In this document: piece after piece, positions 15,726-23,734 of the stretch | Layout: the number at the start of each line of letters is the position of its first letter | Position numbering within the stretch: the first letter of the stretch is position 1 | Source: Flavobacteriaceae bacterium MAR_2010_72 | Lineage (GTDB): Bacteria; Bacteroidota; Bacteroidia; Flavobacteriales; Flavobacteriaceae | Assembly (NCBI GenBank): GCA_003550275.1 | Contig: QXCW01000002.1 | Location: 3,099,501-3,163,500, forward strand | DNA length: 64,000 nucleotides | Direction: 5' to 3' | Made by a program: the position numbers and the translations under genes | Notes under the pieces: model-generated | What the model saw: the letters and a program-made list of their open reading frames with translations, nothing else | The model's database searches: none | What the model was told of the DNA's origin: nothing

Positions 15726-18464
15726 TTACTCGTTAAATACATTATCTATGACGCGGCGTTGTCTGCTCTTATCCCTTGTGCTTGAGCCAGGTGCGGGAAC
15801 CGAGCTAAAATCTCTAGCTGCTACTTCAAGCTTAACAAGCTCAAAACGTTGAAGCATATAACTCCACGCTCCCATATTTTTAGGCTCTTCTTGCGCCCAA
15901 ACATAGCGTTCAACATTTGGATACCTATCAATCACTTTTTGGATTTTTTCCGTGTGTAAAGGAAATAACTGCTCTATTCTTACTAATCCAACATCGTCAC
16001 GCTCCAAAGTTTCACGCTCTGCCAATAGGTCGTAATAAAATTTTCCTGTACAGAATACCAATTTTTTTACTTTATCAGGAGCGATCGAATCATCTATTAC
16101 CTCTTGAAACATTCCGCCAGCAAGTTCTTCAAGTGAAGACACCGCTTTTTGATGGCGCAATAAGCTTTTAGGTGTAAATACAATTAAAGGTTTTCTAAAA
16201 TCCCGTTTCATTTGACGACGCAATAAATGAAAGAAATTGGCAGGTGTAGTACAGTCTGCCACGATCATATTGTCCTCTCCGCATAGTTGCAAAAATCTCT
16301 CAATTCTTGCTGATGAATGCTCTGATCCTTGACCTTCATAACCATGTGGCAATAATACTACGATACCGTTTTGCGATTTCCATTTATCTTCAGCGGCCGA
16401 CATGTACTGATCAAAAATAATTTGTGCGCCATTACTAAAGTCTCCAAACTGTGCCTCCCAAATGGTCAATGTATTTGGGTTAGCCATGGCATAACCATAG
16501 TCAAATCCTAGAACTCCATATTCAGATAATAAAGAGTTGTAAATAAACATTTCTCCTTTACTATTAGGATTAATGTTTAAAAGGTTGATGCGTTCTTCAG
16601 AAATTTCATCCCTTAAAATGGCATGTCTGTGACTAAAAGTGCCACGCTCTACATCTTGTCCAGAAATTCGAACATTAAAACCTTCCTCGAGCAAGCTGCC
16701 ATAAGCCAAGGTTTCTGCCATTCCCCAATCTAGAGTATCCGTTTCAAAAACCATTTGAGCACGTCCATCTAAAATACGCTCGGCTTTACGCAAAAATTTC
16801 ACGCCTTCAGGTACAGTTGAAACCACTTTTGAAATATGTTCCAATTTATTTTTTGGATAAGAAGTATTGGTCTCTTTAAGCATCTCTGTTAGGCCTTTAC
16901 GATCAAAACCCGACCAGCGTTCTTCCATAAACTCCCTTACTTTTGAAGACACCGCTTCTTTAGATTTTTCATATTCACGCTCTAAAGTAGCTTTAAATTC
17001 GTCTTCAATTTTATTGACATAAGACTGATCTATAGTGTTTTCTGCAATCAGTCTATCTGCATAAATTTTAAATGGATTATCATGCTTGGCAATTGCTTTG
17101 TAGAGTTTTGGCTGTGTAAATCGAGGTTCGTCCCCTTCATTATGTCCATACTTACGATAGCCTAACAAATCAATATACACATCTTTTTTATAGCGCATTC
17201 TATACTCCAAAGCCATTTCAACTGCATGTACAACTGCTTCGGCATCATCGGCATTAACGTGCATGACTGGAGATAAGGTTACTTTTGCAACATCGGTACA
17301 ATAGGTACTGGAACGTGCATCTAAATAGTTGGTAGTAAAACCGATTTGGTTATTAACTACAATATGGATGGTACCACCAGTTTTATAGCCATTGAGCTGA
17401 CTCATTTGGGCGACTTCATAAGCGATACCTTGGCCAGCAATAGCAGCATCGCCGTGAACAATGATTGGGATTATTTTGGAATCGTCACCATTGTAATCGT
17501 TATCGATTTTTGCTCTTGTGATACCTTCAGCAACGGGACCAACAGTTTCCAAATGTGAAGGATTTGGAACCAAATTCATTTTTATTGATTTGCCGTTTTG
17601 ATAGGTTTTGTTCAATGTTAATCCCAAGTGATATTTTACATCGCCATCAATATTTTCATCTTCAAAATCTTTTCCATCAAACTCACTAAAGAGTTCATTC
17701 ATGGGTTTTCTGAAAATATTCACCAAGGTGCTTAAACGACCACGATGCGCCATGCCTAAAACACACTCCTTCACACCATATTTTTCTACAGCATTATACA
17801 AGGTGTTGCTAATTGCAGGAATTAATGATTCTCCTCCTTCAAGGGAAAAACGCTTTTGACCTACATATTTGGTTTGCAAAAAATTCTCAAAGGTAACTGC
17901 CTGATTGAGTTTAGATAAAATGTACTTTTTAGTATCTGCTGAATAGGTTGGATGATTATCATTAACATTTAATTTATCCTGCCACCATTTTATAACCTCA
18001 GGTGTTCTAAGATACATATATTCAATACCAATAGAGCTGCAGTAAATACGATCTAAATGTGTAATGATTTCTCGAAGTGTTTGTGTGCCAATTCCGAGAA
18101 TTTCCCCCGCATTGAACACGGTATCTAAATCATTGATAGATAATCCAAAATTTTCAAGGTCTAAAGTTGGTTCGTATTTTCGGCGCTCACGTACAGGATT
18201 GGTTTTTGTAAACAAATGCCCACGTGTTCGATAACCATCAATTAGCCTCACTACCTGGAACTCTTTCTGAAGCTGTTCTGGTATTTGGGTAGAAACACCA
18301 TCAACTATTTCACCATTCATTCCATAACTTTCGCTACCAAAATCATAGCCCTGGAAAAAAGCTCTCCAACTAGGTTCTATAGCGTCAGGATTGGTTAAAT
18401 ATTGGTCGTATAAATCAGCAAAGTATGCTGTATGCGCTGCGTTTAAAAAGGAATATTTATCCAT
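15726..18464 (-). CDS. sucA: 2-oxoglutarate dehydrogenase E1 (thiamine-dependent decarboxylase)
   Basis: A 912-residue thiamine-diphosphate enzyme that decarboxylates 2-oxoglutarate and hands the succinyl group to E2. The N-terminal MDKYSFLNAAHTAYFADLYDQY region is the E2-docking helix. VLGMAHRGRLSTLVNIF and HGDAAIAGQG mark the active site and TPP-binding area, and HGYEGQGSEHSSARIERFLQL belongs to the transketolase-like domain. Length fits the family (about 900-950). It is the first gene of sucAB, with a promoter box at 18504-18511. Confidence 0.97.
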   Translation of the reverse strand: MDKYSFLNAAHTAYFADLYDQYLTNPDAIEPSWRAFFQGYDFGSESYGMNGEIVDGVSTQIPEQLQKEFQVVRLIDGYRTRGHLFTKTNPVRERRKYEPTLDLENFGLSINDLDTVFNAGEILGIGTQTLREIITHLDRIYCSSIGIEYMYLRTPEVIKWWQDKLNVNDNHPTYSADTKKYILSKLNQAVTFENFLQTKYVGQKRFSLEGGESLIPAISNTLYNAVEKYGVKECVLGMAHRGRLSTLVNIFRKPMNELFSEFDGKDFEDENIDGDVKYHLGLTLNKTYQNGKSIKMNLVPNPSHLETVGPVAEGITRAKIDNDYNGDDSKIIPIIVHGDAAIAGQGIAYEVAQMSQLNGYKTGGTIHIVVNNQIGFTTNYLDARSSTYCTDVAKVTLSPVMHVNADDAEAVVHAVEMALEYRMRYKKDVYIDLLGYRKYGHNEGDEPRFTQPKLYKAIAKHDNPFKIYADRLIAENTIDQSYVNKIEDEFKATLEREYEKSKEAVSSKVREFMEERWSGFDRKGLTEMLKETNTSYPKNKLEHISKVVSTVPEGVKFLRKAERILDGRAQMVFETDTLDWGMAETLAYGSLLEEGFNVRISGQDVERGTFSHRHAILRDEISEERINLLNINPNSKGEMFIYNSLLSEYGVLGFDYGYAMANPNTLTIWEAQFGDFSNGAQIIFDQYMSAAEDKWKSQNGIVVLLPHGYEGQGSEHSSARIERFLQLCGEDNMIVADCTTPANFFHLLRRQMKRDFRKPLIVFTPKSLLRHQKAVSSLEELAGGMFQEVIDDSIAPDKVKKLVFCTGKFYYDLLAERETLERDDVGLVRIEQLFPLHTEKIQKVIDRYPNVERYVWAQEEPKNMGAWSYMLQRFELVKLEVAARDFSSVPAPGSSTRDKSRQRRVIDNVFNE

Positions 18465-18503
18465 TATACCGTGTAAGTAATTCTCGCTTCAATAAATTTT
18501 CAC

Positions 18504-18511
18504 CAAAAATA
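18504..18511 (-). promoter_or_regulatory. -7 box of the sucAB operon
   Basis: TATTTTTG on the minus strand, 39 nt before the sucA ATG, is a full match to the Bacteroidota -7 consensus. Confidence 0.55.
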
Positions 18512-18579
18512 CAACTTTTACTAAAATTAGATATGCTTTTATTATATTTATAACAAACCTTTTTTGAATTTATCACGTT

Positions 18580-19110
18580 ATGAATTCCAGTACGTTACCC
18601 AAATCATTTTTAGTTCTAATAACCATTGTTAGTCTAGTTTTTACTAATCATTTATATTCTCAACAAAATGATAACCAATTTTGGAACCATATGCGATTTG
18701 GTGGCGGTATTGGATTGAGTTTTGGAGATAGCTTTTTTAGTGGAACTATAGCCCCAAGTGCCATTTATGAATTTAACCCTCAATTTGCTTTAGGTGTTGG
18801 ACTTAATGGCACCTATAACAAAAGAAAGGATTTTTATAAGTCTACCATTTTAGGCGGAAGTCTTATTGGCCTAGTCAACCCGGTTGATATTATTCAACTT
18901 TCGGCGGAATTTGAAGAACTCCATGTCACCAGAAATTGGGATGAGCGTCTAGGTTTGGAAAATGATAACTACTGGTATCCTGCCTTATTTCTAGGCGCAG
19001 GTTATAGAGCGCAAAATATTGCCATTGGTATAAGATATGATGTGTTGTATGATGAAGCTAAAAGCATATACGCGAATCCTTGGGTGCCTTTTGTTCGTGT
19101 TTATTTTTAA
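18580..19110 (+). CDS. small outer-membrane beta-barrel protein next to sucA
   Basis: A 176-residue secreted protein with a signal peptide (about 1-28, ending LYSQ) and repeated Gly/aromatic beta-strands (FGGGIGLSFGD, LGVGLNGTY, LFLGAGYR) that end in a terminal Phe (VRVYF). This is the profile of a small OmpW-like barrel. I recall homologues sometimes carrying the name alpha-ketoglutarate decarboxylase; nothing in this sequence supports an enzymatic role, and that label would come from the divergent neighbour sucA. Its stop overlaps the convergent hypothetical gene by 4 nt. Confidence 0.75.
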   Translation: MNSSTLPKSFLVLITIVSLVFTNHLYSQQNDNQFWNHMRFGGGIGLSFGDSFFSGTIAPSAIYEFNPQFALGVGLNGTYNKRKDFYKSTILGGSLIGLVNPVDIIQLSAEFEELHVTRNWDERLGLENDNYWYPALFLGAGYRAQNIAIGIRYDVLYDEAKSIYANPWVPFVRVYF

Positions 19111-19460
19111 GAATATCGGTTTTTAAACCATACCTTTTGCCACTCACGCTGTAAAATCAAGAATGTAACCTCTTCAGATAAGGATACTGTATCACTTCCG
19201 TCTAAAGCCTTGATTTTGCTTTCCGAAACATCAATGATATAAAGCAAATTAAGGTAGTCAGCAAATTTTTCCTGAATGAGTTTGAAAACGGTGTCTTGCA
19301 GTATTAATTTTAAACTACTTGGCAATATGTCATCATCAAAATCGAGGTCAATGTTGGCATACAAGAAATCCTTGTTCAATTGCCTGATGAGTTTTTTATA
19401 CAAATCCTGCGCATTGGCCTCTTCAATTAAATCTTCGAATGTAGTTGGCAAGTTCATCAC
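19107..19460 (-). CDS. conserved hypothetical protein downstream of polyprenyl synthetase
   Basis: A 117-residue, acidic, soluble, mostly helical protein beginning MMNLPTTFEDLIEEA; either of the two first Met could be the start. I recognise no domain. It follows the polyprenyl synthetase gene by 30 nt on the same strand and is probably co-transcribed with it. Its 3' end overlaps the convergent outer-membrane gene by 4 nt. Confidence 0.65.
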   Translation of the reverse strand: MMNLPTTFEDLIEEANAQDLYKKLIRQLNKDFLYANIDLDFDDDILPSSLKLILQDTVFKLIQEKFADYLNLLYIIDVSESKIKALDGSDTVSLSEEVTFLILQREWQKVWFKNRYS

Positions 19461-19490
19461 TTCGTTTCAGTTAATTGACTACAGTTCGAG

Positions 19491-20465
19491 TTACACAACC
19501 CTATTCATTAACTGTTCGCCAAACTGTTTTAAAATTTCTTTTCGGTTTGCTTCCACCGACAAGTCATCTAAAATCAAAAATGCCTTATCACTAAAATTTT
19601 TAATCTCATTTTGAGCGGCAGTAGCAGCTCCACTTGAAATGAAAATTTGTTTAGCAGTCTCTATTTTATCACTGTGGTCATTTGGTGTAATACTGAAAAG
19701 GTGCTGGAGTTCCATTTTATGATCACCAGCCGATAGCTCTAAAGCCTTTAAATAAAGTATTGTTTTTTTATTTTCAATGATATCGCCTCCAACCTGCTTG
19801 CCAAAAGTTTTAGGATCTCCAAAAGCATCGAGATAATCGTCCTGCAGTTGAAAAGCTATTCCCAAGTTTTTTCCAAATTCATAAATTTTATGTTGGTCTT
19901 CAAGGGAAGCTCCTGCTACTATAGCTCCCATTTGCATTGCTGCGCCTACTAACACAGCTGTTTTTTGTTCGATCATTTTTAAATACTCGGCAATGAAGAC
20001 ATCATCTTTAGTTTCAAAATCGATATCATATTGCTGCCCTTCACAAACTTCTAAAGCAGTTTTACTAAATACTTTTGCTAATTTTTGAAACACTTCGGCA
20101 TCATACCCTTCAAATAGTTGATAGGCCATAATTAACATAGCATCACCTGACAATATCCCTGTATTAAGATCCCATTTTTCGTGAACGGTTTCTTTTCCTC
20201 TTCGGAGCGGTGCATTGTCCATAATGTCGTCATGAATCAATGAAAAGTTGTGAAATACTTCCACGCTTAAAGCAGCATTCAACGCTTTTTGATAGTCACA
20301 ATCAAATAACTCTGCGGTCATTAAAGTTAAAACAGGCCTTAAACGCTTGCCACCTAATCCCAAAATGTAGGACACAGGATCATACAGAGAGGCTGGTTCT
20401 TTATCAAATTTAAAATCATGTAAGTAGGCTACAAAAGCTTCTTGATAAAATTGAATATTTCGCAT
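19491..20465 (-). CDS. trans-isoprenyl diphosphate synthase (polyprenyl synthetase)
   Basis: This 324-residue class I prenyltransferase builds prenyl diphosphates from IPP and an allylic primer. Both Asp-rich motifs are intact: DDIMD at 79-83 (first motif) and DDYLD at 209-213 (second). GGKRLRPVL at 38-46 binds diphosphate. Phe74, five residues before the first motif, is the kind of bulky residue that limits product length to C15-C20, so a farnesyl or geranylgeranyl diphosphate synthase is likely; this is an inference. It complements dxs at 38714 in the isoprenoid pathway. The start is 4 nt from a -7 box, so the mRNA should be leaderless. Confidence 0.93.
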   Translation of the reverse strand: MRNIQFYQEAFVAYLHDFKFDKEPASLYDPVSYILGLGGKRLRPVLTLMTAELFDCDYQKALNAALSVEVFHNFSLIHDDIMDNAPLRRGKETVHEKWDLNTGILSGDAMLIMAYQLFEGYDAEVFQKLAKVFSKTALEVCEGQQYDIDFETKDDVFIAEYLKMIEQKTAVLVGAAMQMGAIVAGASLEDQHKIYEFGKNLGIAFQLQDDYLDAFGDPKTFGKQVGGDIIENKKTILYLKALELSAGDHKMELQHLFSITPNDHSDKIETAKQIFISSGAATAAQNEIKNFSDKAFLILDDLSVEANRKEILKQFGEQLMNRVV

Positions 20466-20469
20466 GGCA

Positions 20470-20477
20470 CAAAAATA
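20470..20477 (-). promoter_or_regulatory. -7 box of polyprenyl synthetase (leaderless)
   Basis: TATTTTTG on the minus strand followed by TGCC and the ATG at 20465, identical to the arrangement in front of the TatD gene. Confidence 0.7.
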
Positions 20478-20537
20478 AAGGAATTGGCTTGATTAAAACC
20501 AACTTATTACTACAATGTTAAAAAATCATTAAAACTT

Positions 20538-20567
20538 TGGAAACTTTTTTTGTTTTAAAAGTTTCCA
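20538..20567. promoter_or_regulatory. inverted-repeat operator in the tetR-efflux promoter
   Basis: TGGAAACTTTT (20538-20548) and AAAAGTTTCCA (20557-20567) are perfect 11-bp arms separated by 8 nt. The site fills the space around the -33 TTG and stops just before the -7 box, so a bound repressor would block polymerase. Placement and symmetry fit autoregulation by the adjacent TetR protein. Confidence 0.75.
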
Positions 20568-20578
20568 TTGTATTTTTG
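20550..20578 (+). promoter_or_regulatory. promoter of the tetR-tolC-MFP-RND operon
   Basis: TTG at 20550-20552, an 18-nt spacer, and TATTTTTG at 20571-20578. The ATG at 20586 is 7 nt further, so the mRNA has almost no leader. The spacer contains the right arm of the operator. Confidence 0.75.
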
Positions 20579-20585
20579 TGCCCTT

Positions 20586-21188
20586 ATGAGAGAAAAGATC
20601 ATTCAACAATCTGCCGAATTATTTTTAAGCTATGGTTTTAAAAGTGTAACCATGGATGATATTGCCGAAAACATGGGAATGTCAAAAAAGACCATTTATC
20701 AGCATTTTGAAAACAAGACCAAGCTCGTTGAAGCAACTACCATGCACCTATTTGAAATTATTTCGCATGGTATTGATTGCATCTGTGCTTTGGAGAAAAA
20801 CCCAATTGAAGAAATCTATGACATTAAACACTTTGTCATGGAGCATTTAAAGGACGAAAAATCATCACCACAGTACCAACTTCAAAAATATTATCCAAAA
20901 ATTTTCAAAACCTTAAAGAAAAAGCAATTTGACGTGATGCAGGTTTGTGTTACAGACAACCTTGAACGCGGTATTGAACTTGGGCTTTACCGCTCTTCAA
21001 TTAACGTAGATTTTATTTCAAGAATCTACTTTAACGGAATGGTTTCTTTAAAGGACAATGATCTGTTCCCGTTAAAAAACTTTTCAATGAACACCCTAAT
21101 GGACCATTTTCTTGAATATCATTTAAGAGGTATTTGTACAGAAAAAGGGATTACAATACTCAACCAAATTTTATCAAAACAAGCATGA
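20586..21188 (+). CDS. TetR/AcrR-family repressor of the efflux operon
   Basis: A 200-residue regulator with the TetR DNA-binding helix-turn-helix at about 22-46 (VTMDDIAENMGMSKKTIYQHF) and a variable ligand-binding C-terminal domain. The ATG at 20586 is chosen over an in-frame TTG six codons upstream, which overlaps the promoter. Its stop overlaps the tolC-type start by 4 nt (ATGA), so repressor and pump are translated from one message. The 11-bp inverted repeat in its promoter is the likely operator. The inducer is unknown. Confidence 0.93.
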   Translation: MREKIIQQSAELFLSYGFKSVTMDDIAENMGMSKKTIYQHFENKTKLVEATTMHLFEIISHGIDCICALEKNPIEEIYDIKHFVMEHLKDEKSSPQYQLQKYYPKIFKTLKKKQFDVMQVCVTDNLERGIELGLYRSSINVDFISRIYFNGMVSLKDNDLFPLKNFSMNTLMDHFLEYHLRGICTEKGITILNQILSKQA

Positions 21189-22531
21189 AACACTACACTA
21201 TACTAATAACCTTTCTCTGGTTTTCGGTTATAGGATTTTCACAAAACCCTTCAAATCAGTTTAGTCTTCAAGAGGCCATAGATTTTGCCCTCGAAAACAA
21301 TAGAACAGCCAAAAATGCAGCTCGAGACATTGATGTAGCAAAACAACAAAAGTGGGAAACTACAGCAACCGGATTGCCCCAATTAAGTGCTTCCGTAGAT
21401 TATCAAAATTTTCTTAAACAGCAAGTGTCCTTAATTCCTGCAGAATTTTTTGGAGGAAATCCAGGTGAATTTGCCGAAGTTACTTTTGGCACAAAACAAA
21501 GTATGAACACAATGGCTACGGTAACCCAAAAACTATTTGACGGTTCCTATTTAGTAGGGTTACAATCGGCTAAAGTGTTTTTGGAAATCTCCCAAAATGC
21601 TAAAGTCAAAACAGATTTAGAAGTTAGAAAAGCCGTTATCAACGCTTATGGTAATGTGCTTTTAGCTGAAGAAAGCGTTTCTATTTTAACCCGTAATATT
21701 GAGACCTTACAAAAAAATCTGGATGATATTACGGTAATCTACAACAATGGTTTTGAAGAAGAAGAAAGTGTAGAGCAATTAAAAATAACCCTTTCTGGTG
21801 TTAAAAGTGCCTTAAATAATACATCACGATTAAAAACTTTAGCCTACCAAATGTTTAATATAACTCTAGGTTTGGATGTTAATCACGATACCACTTTAAC
21901 CGATAATCTAGAAACCTTAACCCTTCAAAATCTAAATTTGGAGTTACTGCAATCTGAAACAGATATAGAAAACACCATTGATTATCAAATTGCCGAAAAT
22001 GACAAAACTGCTAAAGAACTTCTTTTAAAGTTAGAACGAAGCAAAGCATTACCAACACTAGACGCGTTTTTAAATGGCGGTTACTCTGGCTTTAGCGATA
22101 CCTTTACATTCACTAAAAGTGAACAACAGTGGTTTGGGTCTTCATTATTTGGCGTTAGTTTAAAAATCCCAATATTAAGTTCTGGAATGCGATCTGCCGC
22201 AACCCAACGCGCCAAAATCAATCTCGAAAAGGCAGAAGACGATTTAATTGAGACCGAACAAATACTTCAATTCGAAATTGCCTCGGCAAAAAGCAATTAT
22301 CAATTTGCCATTGAAGATTTTGAAAATAAAAAGGAAAATCTTTTGCTTGCAGAACGCATTGAAAAAAAGAATGAAACAAAATTCTTTGAAGGCATTTCTT
22401 CAAGTTTCGATTTAAGACAAGCACAATTGCAATTGTACACCGCACAACAAGACTATCTACAAGCCATGCTCGATGTTATAACTACCAAGGCAGCTTTAGA
22501 AACCACATTAAATAGCATCACACTCGATTAA
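21185..22531 (+). CDS. TolC-family outer-membrane efflux channel
   Basis: From the ATG at 21185 the protein has 448 residues with a signal peptide (about 1-19, ending GFSQ) and two long coiled-coil/outer-membrane-efflux repeats rich in Ala, Leu, Glu and Lys (about 25-235 and 255-445). It forms the trimeric exit duct of the tripartite pump with the MFP and RND genes that follow. The upstream Met at 21134 would place 17 residues inside the tetR gene ahead of the signal peptide and is rejected. The gap to the MFP gene is 22 nt. Confidence 0.93.
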   Translation: MKHYTILITFLWFSVIGFSQNPSNQFSLQEAIDFALENNRTAKNAARDIDVAKQQKWETTATGLPQLSASVDYQNFLKQQVSLIPAEFFGGNPGEFAEVTFGTKQSMNTMATVTQKLFDGSYLVGLQSAKVFLEISQNAKVKTDLEVRKAVINAYGNVLLAEESVSILTRNIETLQKNLDDITVIYNNGFEEEESVEQLKITLSGVKSALNNTSRLKTLAYQMFNITLGLDVNHDTTLTDNLETLTLQNLNLELLQSETDIENTIDYQIAENDKTAKELLLKLERSKALPTLDAFLNGGYSGFSDTFTFTKSEQQWFGSSLFGVSLKIPILSSGMRSAATQRAKINLEKAEDDLIETEQILQFEIASAKSNYQFAIEDFENKKENLLLAERIEKKNETKFFEGISSSFDLRQAQLQLYTAQQDYLQAMLDVITTKAALETTLNSITLD

Positions 22532-22553
22532 TATAATTCGTAAACCCTATAAC

Positions 22554-23723
22554 ATGAAACATCTATATACATTACCGCTAATAGCCCTTCTTCTGGTTGC
22601 CTGTTCAAGTGAAAAGAAAAATTCCGTAGAAAAGGTTATAGAGAGCAATAATTTAGAATTGATCCGCAAAAAACGTGGTGAAATGGTAAATGAGCTTCAA
22701 ACCATTAACGATCAAATTAAATCCTTGGATGACAAAATAAAGGTTTTGGATTCTGCAAAGCATATTCCATTGATTACAACATTCAAGGCTGAACAAAAAG
22801 TTTTTAATCATCTTTTAGAGCTACAGGGAAATGTAACCACTAAAGACCTTGTTGTGATTACCCCTGAATATAATGGCATTTTAACCAAAATCTATGTTAA
22901 AGAAGGACAGCAGGTTAATAAGGGGCAAGTTTTAGCAAAAATTGATGATGGTGGACTAAGTCAACAATTGTTACAATTGCAAATACAAACCGATTTGGCC
23001 AAAACCACATTTGAACGTCAACAGCGTTTATGGCAACAACAAATAGGTAGTGAAATTCAATATTTGCAAGCCAAGTCTAATTACGAGTCACAACAAGAAG
23101 CTGTAAATCAAATCAAAAAGCAATTAGCTAAAACAACGGTGATCGCTCCATTTTCAGGTACTATAGACGACGTCATCACAGAGCAAGGTAATGTTGTGGC
23201 TGCAGGTCAAACCCCTCTTATTCGCCTCGTTAATTTAAAAGACATGTATATTGAAACCGAAGTTCCAGAAAGCTATATTACCGATGTCACTGAAGGAAAA
23301 GCAGTGACAGTTGAATTACCTGTACTAGGAAAAACAATCGACACAAAAATTCGTCAGGCAGGTCATTTTATCAATCCTGCGAACCGCACTTTTAAGGTAG
23401 AAGTTGCCATTCCAAACCAAGACAATTCTATTAAACCCAACTTAACGGCTAGGTTAAAAATTAATGATTACACTAATGAAAATGCCTTATTGGTACCTCA
23501 AAGTATCATTTCCGAAAACGCTGAAGGCGAACAATACATTTACGTTGTGAAAGACAAAAACACAAATGATGAAGGGGTTGCCAATCGAGTAATTGTTAAA
23601 ACCGGCCGCACCCAGGGTGATGTTATCGAAATTCTTGAGGGTATTGAAAATGGCACCGAAATCATCCAAGAAGGCGCCCGAAGCGTTAAAGATGGACAAA
23701 CCGTAAAAGTAATCAACTACTAA
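22554..23723 (+). CDS. RND efflux periplasmic adaptor (membrane-fusion lipoprotein)
   Basis: A 389-residue lipoprotein with lipobox LLVAC (Cys17). It has an N-terminal coiled coil (about 35-65), a split lipoyl/barrel-sandwich domain with an alpha-hairpin between its halves (about 95-215), a beta-barrel domain (about 225-305) and a membrane-proximal domain up to the end. It links the RND permease and the TolC channel. The extra N-terminal coiled coil before the lipoyl part is a feature often seen in Bacteroidota adaptors. It lies 11 nt before the permease gene in one operon. Confidence 0.94.
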   Translation: MKHLYTLPLIALLLVACSSEKKNSVEKVIESNNLELIRKKRGEMVNELQTINDQIKSLDDKIKVLDSAKHIPLITTFKAEQKVFNHLLELQGNVTTKDLVVITPEYNGILTKIYVKEGQQVNKGQVLAKIDDGGLSQQLLQLQIQTDLAKTTFERQQRLWQQQIGSEIQYLQAKSNYESQQEAVNQIKKQLAKTTVIAPFSGTIDDVITEQGNVVAAGQTPLIRLVNLKDMYIETEVPESYITDVTEGKAVTVELPVLGKTIDTKIRQAGHFINPANRTFKVEVAIPNQDNSIKPNLTARLKINDYTNENALLVPQSIISENAEGEQYIYVVKDKNTNDEGVANRVIVKTGRTQGDVIEILEGIENGTEIIQEGARSVKDGQTVKVINY

Positions 23724-23734
23724 ACCAACCCACT

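Noticed and set aside
18580-19110. Alpha-ketoglutarate decarboxylase function for the protein beside sucA
   Set aside because: The sequence is a small secreted beta-barrel with no cofactor-binding motif; the real decarboxylase is sucA.
20568-20585. Extension of tetR from a TTG start
   Set aside because: It overlaps the operator arm and the -7 box, and the TetR domain starts normally at the ATG at 20586.
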